Source: Bacteroidia bacterium (lineage in GTDB: Bacteria > Bacteroidota > Bacteroidia > Flavobacteriales > Flavobacteriaceae). Taken from it: a stretch of 64,000 nucleotides of DNA. The notes under the pieces are model-generated. The model worked only from the letters and a program-made list of their open reading frames with translations. It was not told the DNA's origin and did not search any database. The DNA lies in contig JAUIFO010000010.1 of NCBI GenBank assembly GCA_030430385.1, forward strand, positions 62,001 through 126,000. Direction: 5' to 3'. Every line of letters starts with the position of its first letter. The stretch's first letter is position 1. This document shows positions 1 through 8,072 of the stretch, piece after piece. The position numbers and the translations under genes are program-made.

Positions 1-917
1 CCACACTCATCGCTAATATTGTGAATATTGTGTTGAACTACCTGCTCATTTTTGGAAAATTCGGATGTCCTAAACTAGGGATTGTTGGCGCTGCTTATGG
101 TACATTGGTTTCAAGACTAATTATGCTGGCTTATCTTTGGTGGTTATTATCAAAAAAAGAGAAGTCTAGAGCATACGTCACTAATATTAAGCTTTTTGTA
201 CTCAGTAAAGTAAGACTTATAAAAGTATTTAATCTTGGATATCCAAGTGCAATGCAAATGTTTTTTGAAGTTGCAATCTTTACAGCTGCAATATGGTTGA
301 GTGGTTTGCTGGGTAAAAACCCTCAGGCTGCAAATCAAATTGCACTTAATTTGGCATCAATGACGTTTATGGTAGCCATGGGTTTAAGTGTTGCTGCTAT
401 GATTAGAGTAGGAAATCAAAAGGGTTTACAGCAATACTTTGAATTAAGACGCATTGCGTTTTCCATTTTTTTACTAGCAACACTTTTAGCAACAGTATTC
501 GGATTGGTATTTTACCTTTTCCATGATCAATTGCCTAAACTGTATGTTAATTATGGAGACGCTTTAAATTTAAAAGATAATATAGAGGTAGTGAAAATAG
601 CTTCTCAATTAATGCTTGCTGCAGCTGTTTTTCAGATTAGTGATAGTCTTCAGGTCGTTGTTTTAGGCGCTTTAAGAGGATTACAAGATGTCAAAATTCC
701 AACCTTAATCACTTTTTTAGCCTATTGGATAATTGGATTTCCAGTAAGTTATTATCTCGGAAAAGAGGAGGCTTACGGAAGCTTCGGAATATGGCTAGGA
801 TTGTTAGCAGGATTAACATCTGCTGCAATTTTATTGTTTATACGATTCAATTATCTCACGAAAAGATTAATTTTGAATTCAACTTCAGATAAAAAAACAA
901 ATTATGGAACTTCCTAA
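1..917 (+). CDS. MATE-family efflux transporter, 3' part (5' end outside window)
   Basis: The reading frame is already open at base 3, so this is the C-terminal ~300 residues of a longer protein and the GTG at 21 is not the real start. The visible part is highly hydrophobic with about six or seven membrane helices. The asparagine-rich segment NIVNIVLNYLLIFG and the later pattern AANQIALNLASM...MGLSVAAMIRVGN match the second half of MATE (NorM-type) Na+/H+-coupled drug exporters, which are usually 440-480 residues. It acts in the inner membrane and expels cationic compounds. The next gene begins inside its last codons (ATG at 904), so the two are probably cotranscribed. I considered a polysaccharide flippase (Wzx), but the sequence resembles MATE and it lies 20 kb from the glycan locus. 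Confidence 0.88.
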   Translation, partial: TLIANIVNIVLNYLLIFGKFGCPKLGIVGAAYGTLVSRLIMLAYLWWLLSKKEKSRAYVTNIKLFVLSKVRLIKVFNLGYPSAMQMFFEVAIFTAAIWLSGLLGKNPQAANQIALNLASMTFMVAMGLSVAAMIRVGNQKGLQQYFELRRIAFSIFLLATLLATVFGLVFYLFHDQLPKLYVNYGDALNLKDNIEVVKIASQLMLAAAVFQISDSLQVVVLGALRGLQDVKIPTLITFLAYWIIGFPVSYYLGKEEAYGSFGIWLGLLAGLTSAAILLFIRFNYLTKRLILNSTSDKKTNYGTS

Positions 918-1131
918 ATTTATTCTTGGTGATAATACCGATCATCCCAATGCTATTTTTGTGATTCATACCGAATTTCCAAGATTTATTATTAACCTTG
1001 AAGATGATGAGGTTGAATGGTTCGAAGAGTTTGATGAGCATGATCAGCGTGAAATTGAAAATGAAGCTGAAAACCTTATCCAAGCCGCAACAGATTTTTA
1101 CGATAGGGAAGTCGCTAGATACGAAGCATAA
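904..1131 (+). CDS. small acidic hypothetical protein
   Basis: This is a 75-residue soluble protein with a strongly acidic middle (LEDDEVEWFEEFDEHDQREIENEAENL) and no signal peptide or membrane segment. Its ATG lies 14 bases inside the upstream transporter gene, and its stop shares one base with the ATG of the following PAP2 gene (TAATG). This is tight coupling, typical of a real translated gene. I do not recognise a named family. Its position suggests a conserved small Flavobacteriaceae protein, but no function can be assigned. Confidence 0.7.
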   Translation: MELPKFILGDNTDHPNAIFVIHTEFPRFIINLEDDEVEWFEEFDEHDQREIENEAENLIQAATDFYDREVARYEA

Positions 1132-1712
1132 TGTTAGAACAATTAGTCCAATTAGATACAGAGCTTTTTGTATACCTCAATAGCTTAGGAACTGAAACTT
1201 GGGATGGCTTTTGGATGTTCTACACTACAAAATATAATTGGGCTCCTTTTTATGCGCTGTTGTTGTTTTTAATGTATAAGAAGTTAAATACTAAAGTGTT
1301 TTGGTATACGCTTATTGTCATTATTCTAATGATTGTCTTCACAGATCAGATTACTAATGTATTTAAAAAGGTATTGGTCATGCGATTGAGACCTTGCTAC
1401 AATACTGAAATAAATGATATAATCAGATTAGTAAAACGATCTTGTGGTGGTCAGTATGGTTATTTTTCTGGTCATTCTTCTAACTCAATGGCTGTGGCTA
1501 TTTTTATGGGTATGATGCTCAAATCTAAATTTAGATTTATCCCAATCCTCTTAATAATTTGGGCAATAGCTATGGGCTACAGTCGTATTTATATTGGTGT
1601 ACATTATCCACTTGATGTGTTAAGTGGAATGTTGTTTGGCGCATTCTCTGGCTATTTATTTTATCGGATCTTTTTAAAGGTGCAATCTAAAGTAGAATCC
1701 AATTCTCACTAA
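1131..1712 (+). CDS. PAP2-family membrane phosphatase
   Basis: This 193-residue integral membrane protein has about five helices and the three phosphatidic-acid-phosphatase motifs. They are K80-x6-R87-P88, S113-G114-H115 (preceded by Phe instead of the usual Pro) and S151-R-x5-H158-x3-D162. Members remove phosphate from lipid phosphates or diphosphates such as undecaprenyl diphosphate, phosphatidate or lipid A; the substrate cannot be told from the sequence. Its ATG overlaps the stop of the small acidic gene by one base. The stop overlaps, tail to tail, the stop of the glycosyltransferase on the other strand, so there is no room for a separate terminator. Confidence 0.88.
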   Translation: MLEQLVQLDTELFVYLNSLGTETWDGFWMFYTTKYNWAPFYALLLFLMYKKLNTKVFWYTLIVIILMIVFTDQITNVFKKVLVMRLRPCYNTEINDIIRLVKRSCGGQYGYFSGHSSNSMAVAIFMGMMLKSKFRFIPILLIIWAIAMGYSRIYIGVHYPLDVLSGMLFGAFSGYLFYRIFLKVQSKVESNSH

Positions 1713-2425
1713 AGATCTGTTTTAGTTATCGTGTAGTTTATGTAACGTTTTTTCATCCATAAATAGGCGAAGCAATCTAATAATGGACTTACCAACCTAT
1801 TTCGTAATCCAAATTTTGAACGACCAGCGATTCTTGGATAATGGGTTACTGGAACTTGCTTTACAGAACCTTTTTGTAATAAAATCATAGCGGCTAAAAA
1901 CCGATGCAATCCTCTAAACATATAAATTTGCTTGGCATTCTCAGTCTGAATAACTTTTAATGGACAACCCGTGTCTTCCATGCCATCTTTTGTAAATGCA
2001 CGTCGTATTGCATTTGCGATTTTTGAAGATAAAGATTTAATAATACTATCGTGTCTGTCAGTTCGTATTCCTGTCACCAAATTAAACTCTTTTGCATAAG
2101 GCAGTAATAAGTTAAAATCCATTGGAGAGGTTTGTAAATCGGCATCAATATATCCTAACAAAGTTGTATCTACATGATCAAAACCAGCTTTTAGTGCTGC
2201 ACTTAAACCGTTGTTTTTTGAGAATGAAATATAATGGAAGGCATCATTGCCTCTGCAAATACCTTCAATGATTTCTAAGCTGTTATCTGTAGAACCATCA
2301 TCAATAAAAAGTACTCTTGTATACAGGTTTGTAGTCTTTATAAATGTATTCAATTCTGTTTCTAGGCGCAGTAAATTATCTTGTTCGTTAAAAACAGGAA
2401 CCAGTATTGTAAAACCATCAGTCAT
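1709..2425 (-). CDS. GT2-family glycosyltransferase, DPM1/GtrB-like
   Basis: The 238-residue protein begins with the classic GT2 fold signature (TILVPVFNEQDNL) and carries IDDGSTDNS at about residues 41-49 and the nucleotide-binding DAD at 94-96. The arrangement and length resemble dolichol-phosphate-mannose-synthase or GtrB-type enzymes that transfer a sugar from a nucleotide donor to a polyprenyl phosphate, but the two C-terminal membrane helices of GtrB are absent. It probably works at the cytoplasmic face of the inner membrane. The stop overlaps that of the PAP2 gene on the opposite strand. A perfect TATTTTTG box (2430-2437, minus strand) ends only four bases before the ATG, so the mRNA could be nearly leaderless. 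Confidence 0.82.
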   Translation of the reverse strand: MTDGFTILVPVFNEQDNLLRLETELNTFIKTTNLYTRVLFIDDGSTDNSLEIIEGICRGNDAFHYISFSKNNGLSAALKAGFDHVDTTLLGYIDADLQTSPMDFNLLLPYAKEFNLVTGIRTDRHDSIIKSLSSKIANAIRRAFTKDGMEDTGCPLKVIQTENAKQIYMFRGLHRFLAAMILLQKGSVKQVPVTHYPRIAGRSKFGLRNRLVSPLLDCFAYLWMKKRYINYTITKTDL

Positions 2426-2460
2426 ATCACAAAAATATTCTTTTTATCTCTTTTTATTCA

Positions 2461-2490
2461 TTGGCTTTGTTTTTAAAAAGTAGTACTTTG
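2461..2490 (+). promoter_or_regulatory. candidate Bacteroidota promoter for the epimerase gene
   Basis: A TTG at 2461-2463 is followed after 19 bases by GTACTTTG at 2483-2490. This is close to the Bacteroidota -33 TTTG / -7 TAnnTTTG pattern but lacks the conserved TA in exact register. It lies 18 bases before the ATG at 2509. The assignment is by pattern only. Confidence 0.4.
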
Positions 2491-2508
2491 CCATTACAAA
2501 ATCTAAAC

Positions 2509-3453
2509 ATGAAAATACTAGTCACTGGAGCTGCAGGTTTTATAGGGTCTCATACTGCTGAAAGACTACAAAATCTTGGTCATCAAGTTGTTGCATTAGA
2601 TAGTTTTAACGACTATTATGATGTGAATTTAAAGTACTTGAATGCTAAAGCTCTTGAAAAGGCAGGTGTTTCTATTGTAGAGTGTAATCTATCTGAAGTT
2701 AATTTAGGCGATATATTATCGTCTGATTTTGATTATATTTTTCATTTTGCTGCACAACCAGGTATTTCTAAGCGATCTACATTTGAAGATTATTTGACAA
2801 ACAATGTGATTGCCACTAAGAATATTTTGGATTTTGGATTACAATGTCAGCATCTTAAATTGTTTGTAAATATTAGTACATCTTCAGTTTATGGTTTGGT
2901 TGCCACATTCACTGAAGATAAAGCACCACAACCAGCATCTTTTTATGGCGTGACTAAATTAGCTGGTGAGCAGTTAGCACTTCAGAAAAGTAGAGAAGAA
3001 GAAATAAAAGCTTGTTCTTTACGACTTTACTCGGTAATTGGACCTCGTGAACGTCCTGAAAAAATGTATACAAAGCTTATTGCTTGTGGTATTGAAAATA
3101 AACCCTTCCCATTATTTGAAGGAAGCGAAAATCATTTAAGAAGCTTTACCTATGTTGGAGATATTGTTGATGGTATTGTGAGTGTTATTGGTAAAGAAGA
3201 TGTGGTGAATGGTGAAGCCATTAATTTAGGAACCGAAATAGAACACACGACTCAAGAAGGTATCGAAGCTGTTGAAAGTGTACTCGGTAAATCCATTGCT
3301 ATCGAACGTGTTCCTAAGCGACCTGGAGATCAGTCTAGGACGAAAGCTAATATTGATAAGGCTCGGAAACTATTAGGATATAATCCGCAAACAACGTTGT
3401 TGGAAGCTGTTAAAAAACAAGTGGAATGGTACAAAGCTAACTTTGTAAACTAA
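2509..3453 (+). CDS. NAD-dependent epimerase/dehydratase (UDP-glucuronate 4-epimerase-like)
   Basis: This 314-residue extended short-chain dehydrogenase has a Rossmann glycine motif GAAGFIG at residues 7-13 and a catalytic Ser near 125 (STSSVYG). The Y146-x3-K150 pair lies in FYGVTK. The early DSFNDYYD segment is typical of the UDP-glucuronate 4-epimerase/CapI group. It would interconvert nucleotide sugars in the cytoplasm, feeding glycan synthesis. I place the start at ATG 2509, not at the TTG 16 codons upstream, because the nucleotide-binding strand MKILVTGAAG begins there and the upstream codons overlap the likely promoter. The gene end overlaps the end of meaB, on the opposite strand, by 17 bases. 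Confidence 0.85.
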   Translation: MKILVTGAAGFIGSHTAERLQNLGHQVVALDSFNDYYDVNLKYLNAKALEKAGVSIVECNLSEVNLGDILSSDFDYIFHFAAQPGISKRSTFEDYLTNNVIATKNILDFGLQCQHLKLFVNISTSSVYGLVATFTEDKAPQPASFYGVTKLAGEQLALQKSREEEIKACSLRLYSVIGPRERPEKMYTKLIACGIENKPFPLFEGSENHLRSFTYVGDIVDGIVSVIGKEDVVNGEAINLGTEIEHTTQEGIEAVESVLGKSIAIERVPKRPGDQSRTKANIDKARKLLGYNPQTTLLEAVKKQVEWYKANFVN

Positions 3454-4516
3454 GCAAATATTCTGCTGCTACAAAAGGTGTTGTTTTGTCATCTTCAATA
3501 AGTTGAAGTTGTGTTTCCAGTTCCTTTTTGATTTTAGGTTGATCAAAGAAATTAGATTTTAATCGGTCTTCTATGGTTTGCAATAACCAAAACTTACTTT
3601 GCGCTTTTCGATGATTTTCAAAGTGGTTATTGGCTTTGGTATGTGCTTCAAATGACTGAATTAATTCCCATAATTCAGAAATGCCTTCACGTTTTAATGC
3701 ACTACACAACATCACTTTTGGTTGCCATTCTGAAGACTTTTGCGGATACAAATGCAAAGCTCTATTAAATTCAACCTTCGCTAATTTTGCATTTTTTTGA
3801 TTTTCACCATCGGCTTTGTTTATAGCTATAGCATCAGCCATTTCAATAATGCCACGTTTAATACCTTGTAGTTCATCTCCAGCGCCAGCCAGTTTCAAAA
3901 GCAAGAAAAAATCTACCATGCTATGTACTGCAGTTTCACTCTGACCAACACCAACGGTTTCTATCAAAATAGTGTCAAATCCAGCAGCTTCACATAAAAT
4001 AATCGTTTCTCTAGTTTTTCTAGCCACACCACCTAAAGACGTTCCAGAAGGCGAAGGTCTAATAAAAGCATTATCATGTTTCACCAAATCCTCCATTCGA
4101 GTTTTATCACCTAAAATACTTCCTTTACTTAAACTACTACTTGGATCTACAGCAAGTACTGCGACTTTTTTTCCTAAGGATGTGAGATGCATTCCAAAAG
4201 CTTCAATAAATGTACTTTTTCCAACACCTGGAACACCAGTAATTCCAATTCTAATCGATTTGTTCGCGAAAGGAAGACAACCCTTAATAATGGCATTGGC
4301 TTGCTCTAAGTGTTTGGTGTTTGAACTTTCAACCAAAGTGATAGCTCGGCTGAGTGCGGTAATATTTCCATTTTTGATTTGCGAAATAAGAGCCTCAGGA
4401 GACAGCTTAGCCTTCCGTTTTGATTTAATATTGTCAATAGAAGCAGAGTTGGTTATTTCAGATTGCGAAACACCATCATTTTGTTTTAATGCTGAAGATT
4501 TTGTTGACTTGGCCAA
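3437..4516 (-). CDS. meaB: methylmalonyl-CoA mutase-associated GTPase MeaB
   Basis: The 359-residue G3E-type P-loop GTPase has Walker A GVPGVGKST at about 94-102, DPSSSLSKGSILGDKTRM, the switch segment ETVGVGQSE at 186-194 and the guanine-specific NKAD at 233-236. MeaB (formerly ArgK) chaperones adenosylcobalamin-dependent methylmalonyl-CoA mutase, controlling cofactor loading and protecting the enzyme from inactivation. The first ~40 residues are a polar, low-complexity extension ahead of the conserved helical region. It lies four bases behind the DUF2911 gene on the same strand and is probably cotranscribed with it. The mutase itself is not in the window, but the corrinoid adenosyltransferase at 16743 serves the same cofactor pathway. 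Confidence 0.93.
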   Translation of the reverse strand: MAKSTKSSALKQNDGVSQSEITNSASIDNIKSKRKAKLSPEALISQIKNGNITALSRAITLVESSNTKHLEQANAIIKGCLPFANKSIRIGITGVPGVGKSTFIEAFGMHLTSLGKKVAVLAVDPSSSLSKGSILGDKTRMEDLVKHDNAFIRPSPSGTSLGGVARKTRETIILCEAAGFDTILIETVGVGQSETAVHSMVDFFLLLKLAGAGDELQGIKRGIIEMADAIAINKADGENQKNAKLAKVEFNRALHLYPQKSSEWQPKVMLCSALKREGISELWELIQSFEAHTKANNHFENHRKAQSKFWLLQTIEDRLKSNFFDQPKIKKELETQLQLIEDDKTTPFVAAEYLLSLQS

Positions 4517-4520
4517 GTCT

Positions 4521-5096
4521 CTATTCCTTTTTGTCTTTTAATACAGTTAAAGGTACAGCAATTTTTGTTTTGTCCCAAGCCATAGTTAATTGAAGGTCAT
4601 CAGTAGAATTGTCAAAGGCAATTGTAAACTGTTCCACAACTTTGTCAAGTGTTTGCACAGGAACGTCAATTTCTAGTAAATCATAATTGGGATCCCAAAG
4701 CGGTTGCATTTGTTCGTCAACACCCCAAGGATATTGTTTGGTGTTAAGCATCACTTTCCAAATACTATCATTAGGAACAGTCCATACAGAATATTTTCCT
4801 TTAGGAACATAAATCCCATCAACCATTAAATCTTTATTGGTTTCAAAAGTTGTAGCTTCATTGGCTCCAGTACGCCATACTTTTCCGTAAGGTACTAAGG
4901 CGCCAAAAATTTCACGCTCTTTTTTTGAAGGTCGGTTGTAGAATACTTCTAATTGTAAATCGTTTAATTTAAATTCTACTGTATCTTTAGGACTCAAACG
5001 ATTTTCAAAAATATTTTCAACAAAATAGGAGTAAAGAAAAAGTCCAATAGCAACAATAGAGAGGGTTATGAGAAGGCGTTTCAGGAACGTATTCAT
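4521..5096 (-). CDS. DUF2911-family membrane-anchored protein
   Basis: This 191-residue protein has an N-terminal membrane anchor (about residues 8-26, LLITLSIVAIGLFLYSYF) followed by a mostly beta-strand domain. That domain has the DUF2911 hallmarks: VFYNRPSKKEREIFG, the segment VPYGKVWRTGANEATTFE, and YVPKGKYSVWTVPN. The family is common in Bacteroidota and of unknown function; the domain would sit in the periplasm. A short spacing to meaB suggests a two-gene transcript. A candidate promoter lies 30 bases upstream. Confidence 0.85.
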   Translation of the reverse strand: MNTFLKRLLITLSIVAIGLFLYSYFVENIFENRLSPKDTVEFKLNDLQLEVFYNRPSKKEREIFGALVPYGKVWRTGANEATTFETNKDLMVDGIYVPKGKYSVWTVPNDSIWKVMLNTKQYPWGVDEQMQPLWDPNYDLLEIDVPVQTLDKVVEQFTIAFDNSTDDLQLTMAWDKTKIAVPLTVLKDKKE

Positions 5097-5125
5097 ATCA
5101 ATTTTTTAATTTCTTAAATGCGTCA

Positions 5126-5156
5126 TAAAGATACTAGTAAATCCATTATCTACCAA
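5126..5156 (-). promoter_or_regulatory. candidate Bacteroidota promoter for the DUF2911-meaB unit
   Basis: Read on the minus strand, TTG (5156-5154) is followed after 20 bases by TATCTTTA (5133-5126). It matches TAnnTTTG at all but the last base and lies 30 bases upstream of the ATG at 5096. Confidence 0.4.
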
Positions 5157-5276
5157 TATAACTTAACGTACTTTTAGGAAATCTATTACATTTTGAAAAA
5201 AATGCAAATTTTTTGCAACACTCATTTTTTTGTGTCGTCTTTAAAGTGAACTCAACCAAACCAAAAGTAATTTTAG

Positions 5277-5828
5277 ATGTTACAATCTAACCTTATTGAA
5301 CAGTGTAAACAGAACAATCGTGTAGCGCAAATGCAATTGTACAAGCAATATTGCGATGGTATGTATGTGGTAGCCATGCGTTTTATGAAAGACGCAATGG
5401 AAGCCGAAGACATGGTTCAAGAAGCTTTTATCAAAGCCTTTTCAAGGTTAGATCAATTTAAAGCTGAAGTCACTTTTGGAGCTTGGTTAAAACGTATCGT
5501 GATTAATAAATGTATTGATACTTTAAAATCTAAAAAACAGCATTTGCAAGATTTAGATGAGGTGCACTTAAAAGTAGTCGATTCCAATTATGAAAACGAA
5601 TGGTTAGTAGAAGATACAATAACTGTAGATGAGGTTAAAGTTGCTATTCAAAAATTACCAGATAAGTATCGCTATGTTGTAATGCTGTACTTGATGGAAG
5701 GTTATGATCATCAAGAAATATCTGAAATTCTTAATATTTCTGAAATAGCATCTAGGACACAACTCTCCAGAGGAAAATCAAAATTGAAAACATTGTTAAT
5801 ACCTATTAAAAATGGCACAAGATCTTAG
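5277..5828 (+). CDS. RNA polymerase ECF sigma factor
   Basis: This 183-residue sigma-70 family protein of the extracytoplasmic-function class has region 2 near residues 25-90, including the core-binding segment EAEDMVQEAFIKAFSRL. Region 4, near residues 125-175, includes LPDKYRYVVMLYLMEGYDHQEISEILNIS and a recognition helix ending in ASRTQLSRGKSKLKTLL. There is no region 1.1 or 3. It starts a three-gene operon: the following gene overlaps it by 17 bases and encodes a single-pass membrane protein in the position of an anti-sigma factor, and a secreted charged protein follows. This suggests a cell-surface stress circuit. No clear promoter was found just upstream. Confidence 0.9.
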   Translation: MLQSNLIEQCKQNNRVAQMQLYKQYCDGMYVVAMRFMKDAMEAEDMVQEAFIKAFSRLDQFKAEVTFGAWLKRIVINKCIDTLKSKKQHLQDLDEVHLKVVDSNYENEWLVEDTITVDEVKVAIQKLPDKYRYVVMLYLMEGYDHQEISEILNISEIASRTQLSRGKSKLKTLLIPIKNGTRS

Positions 5829-6399
5829 ACATTTATTCGAAAAGGAAGACACACAATCACAATTAAAAATGAGTGAAGGTCATGAGGCGAGATTTCTTGA
5901 AAAATTAGATGATGCCTTTCCGCAAGAAGAACGATCAATCAAAAAACGATTCAGTGGCTTACAAATTGCAGCAAGTATTGTTGTATTGATTGGATTAGCA
6001 ATAGCAGCTTTTAAATATTTTGAAACCCCTAACGAAGTGACTCCTATTGTCGTTGATAATCCAAATGCTAAGGATCAAAATGAATTAAAATCCTTAAGTC
6101 AGATTTCACCAGATCTTGCTAAAGTTGAAAATTACTATTTGGCCAATATTAATTTAGAACTTTCTAAAGTGAAACAGACATCAGCAAATAAAGAATTATT
6201 TGATGGTTATATGGTGCGCTTAGCAGAATTGAATGAAGAATACAAGCGTTTATCAGTAGAGCTTACCAATAATGGACCTAATGAGTTAACCGTTAGTGCG
6301 CTTATTGATAATTTAAAACTTCGGCTGAATTTATTGTATCGTTTAAAAGAACAATTACACGAATTAAACACTTCAGAAACTTCTGAAGGAATATCGTAA
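5812..6399 (+). CDS. single-pass membrane protein, putative anti-sigma factor
   Basis: The 195-residue protein has a cytoplasmic N-terminus of about 48 residues, one membrane helix (about 49-70) and a periplasmic, helix-rich C-terminal part. The start overlaps the ECF sigma gene by 17 bases, which suggests translational coupling and a fixed stoichiometry. The layout is that of anti-sigma factors that hold an ECF sigma at the membrane. However, I cannot see a zinc-binding HxxxCxxC anti-sigma motif, so the role rests on position and topology. Confidence 0.65.
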   Translation: MAQDLRHLFEKEDTQSQLKMSEGHEARFLEKLDDAFPQEERSIKKRFSGLQIAASIVVLIGLAIAAFKYFETPNEVTPIVVDNPNAKDQNELKSLSQISPDLAKVENYYLANINLELSKVKQTSANKELFDGYMVRLAELNEEYKRLSVELTNNGPNELTVSALIDNLKLRLNLLYRLKEQLHELNTSETSEGIS

Positions 6400-6444
6400 A
6401 AAACGAAACCAAATTTGAATTTGTATTCAAAAAAAGACACAATT

Positions 6445-8031
6445 ATGAAAACAAAATATCCTATAGTATGGCTTATGTTGCTCAGTTTTTCTTTGGGTGT
6501 TTCGGCACAACAAAAGTTAACTAAAGCATCGCAAACTATAAATGTAAGTAAAGATGTAAATATCGATTTAAACACGAGTTATGTTGAGATTGAGATAGAC
6601 ACTTGGAACAAAAACACATTAGAAATTGAAGCCTATATTGAAGATGAAAAATTATCTAAAGAAGAGCTTCAAGAGGCTTTAAAGCATTGGGACCTAAAAA
6701 TTGAAGGTTCAGGTGATTATGTGAAAATTAGTTCTGAAGGTCATGGCCATCCAAGATGGGACAGATTACATTCTTTTAGTATTGATTTAGAAGACTTAGA
6801 TTTTGATCTAGAAGCCTTAAAGATTTTAGAAGATTTAAACCTAGCGGAAATGCCAGAAATGCCAGAAATTCCTGAGCTTCCTAAAATGCCAAAGCTACCT
6901 AAAATTGCTAACTTAAAAATGGAGAATATGCCAGATGTTCCTGAAATTCCTGAATTACCTGAAGGCGTGAGAAATGTTAGTTTTGATTCTGAAGCTTACG
7001 AAAAAGAAGGTGAGGCTTATCTAGAGCGATGGAGTAGTGAATATGCTAAAAAATATGGCAACGAGCATAAAGAAGCTATGAAAGAATGGGGACGAAAAAT
7101 GGCTAAAGTTGATTTCTCTTCATATGAAAAAGCTATGGAAACATGGAGCGAAAAATTTGGAAAAGAATATGAAGCCGAGATGGCAGATTGGAGTGAACAA
7201 TTTGATGCGTCATTTAATGAAGAATGGGCAAAAAAAATGCAAGCTTGGGGTGAGAAATATGGAAAGCAAATGGAAGAACGTGCACTTATCATTGAAAAGC
7301 GTATGGCTGAACGTGATAAGGATATGGAAAAGCGAGCTAAAGCAATGGAGAAACGTGCAGAGGAAAGAGCAAAAGCGCATGAGGAAAGAGTTAAAGCGCA
7401 TGAAGAAAGACGAAAAGGTTTGGTAAAACGATTAGAGTCACGTCACAAAAACACTGTGAAGAAGACCATAAAAATCAAAATGCCAAAGAAGGCTAAATTG
7501 AATATGAACGTTAGACATGGTGAATTGAAAATTGGCTCTGTGATTCATAATCTAAAAGGCGATATTTCACACTCTATATTATTGGCAAATCACATTGATG
7601 GAAGCGAGACTTCCATCAATGTGGCTTACTCACCAGTTGAAATTGCGACTTGGAATCTGGGTCAGTTAAATCTCAAGTATGTTAAAGATGCGCATATTGA
7701 AAATGTAAATCGATTGGTTTTAAATAGCAACTCATCTGATGTTATCTTAAGTCATTTAAATGACAATGCCATCATAGATGGGAGTTTTGGTGATTTGACC
7801 ATTGCCAACATTGCGAATACGTTTAGTAATTTGAATATTATTTTAGAAAATAGCGAAGCACTCATAACGCTTCCTGAATCTGATTATAGTGTATTCTTTA
7901 AAGGGAATCGTTCAAAATTAAATAATGAAATGACGTCTCAAAAGACCATAGAAAATCACGCTAGTGGTAAAAATCCGGGGAAAGCTATTGTTGTAAATGC
8001 TAAGTATAGTGACGTCATTCTTAAAAATTAA
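6445..8031 (+). CDS. secreted, highly charged helix-rich protein of the ECF operon (DUF4097-like C-terminus)
   Basis: The product is 528 residues from ATG 6445; an upstream in-frame TTG would put a hydrophilic tail before the signal peptide and is rejected. A cleavable signal ends at VSAQQ. The mature protein has three parts. First is a short beta region (VNIDLNTSYVEIEIDTWNK) of the kind seen in DUF4097 adhesin-like proteins. Then comes a proline-methionine-acid repeat stretch (EMPEMPEIPELPKMPKLP), then about 160 residues of charged helix with repeating KRAKAMEKRAEERAKAHEER-type units. A beta-helical C-terminal part follows. It is the third gene behind the ECF sigma factor and the likely effector of that circuit. 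I do not know a defined function. Confidence 0.75.
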   Translation: MKTKYPIVWLMLLSFSLGVSAQQKLTKASQTINVSKDVNIDLNTSYVEIEIDTWNKNTLEIEAYIEDEKLSKEELQEALKHWDLKIEGSGDYVKISSEGHGHPRWDRLHSFSIDLEDLDFDLEALKILEDLNLAEMPEMPEIPELPKMPKLPKIANLKMENMPDVPEIPELPEGVRNVSFDSEAYEKEGEAYLERWSSEYAKKYGNEHKEAMKEWGRKMAKVDFSSYEKAMETWSEKFGKEYEAEMADWSEQFDASFNEEWAKKMQAWGEKYGKQMEERALIIEKRMAERDKDMEKRAKAMEKRAEERAKAHEERVKAHEERRKGLVKRLESRHKNTVKKTIKIKMPKKAKLNMNVRHGELKIGSVIHNLKGDISHSILLANHIDGSETSINVAYSPVEIATWNLGQLNLKYVKDAHIENVNRLVLNSNSSDVILSHLNDNAIIDGSFGDLTIANIANTFSNLNIILENSEALITLPESDYSVFFKGNRSKLNNEMTSQKTIENHASGKNPGKAIVVNAKYSDVILKN

Positions 8032-8072
8032 AATAGTACTTTTATGAGGTAAAACTACATTTCTAACATATT

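Noticed and set aside
1-917. MATE-like transporter as the missing Wzx flippase
   Set aside because: Its sequence is of the NorM drug-efflux type, and it lies 20 kb from the locus in another operon.
3972-4541. Plus-strand open frame of 189 codons
   Set aside because: It lies antisense to meaB, whose GTPase motifs are perfect; the long frame is a shadow of codon bias.
7017-7426. Open frames on both strands inside the charged-helix protein gene
   Set aside because: Low-complexity repeats of Lys/Glu codons open other frames. The main frame has a signal peptide and folded ends.
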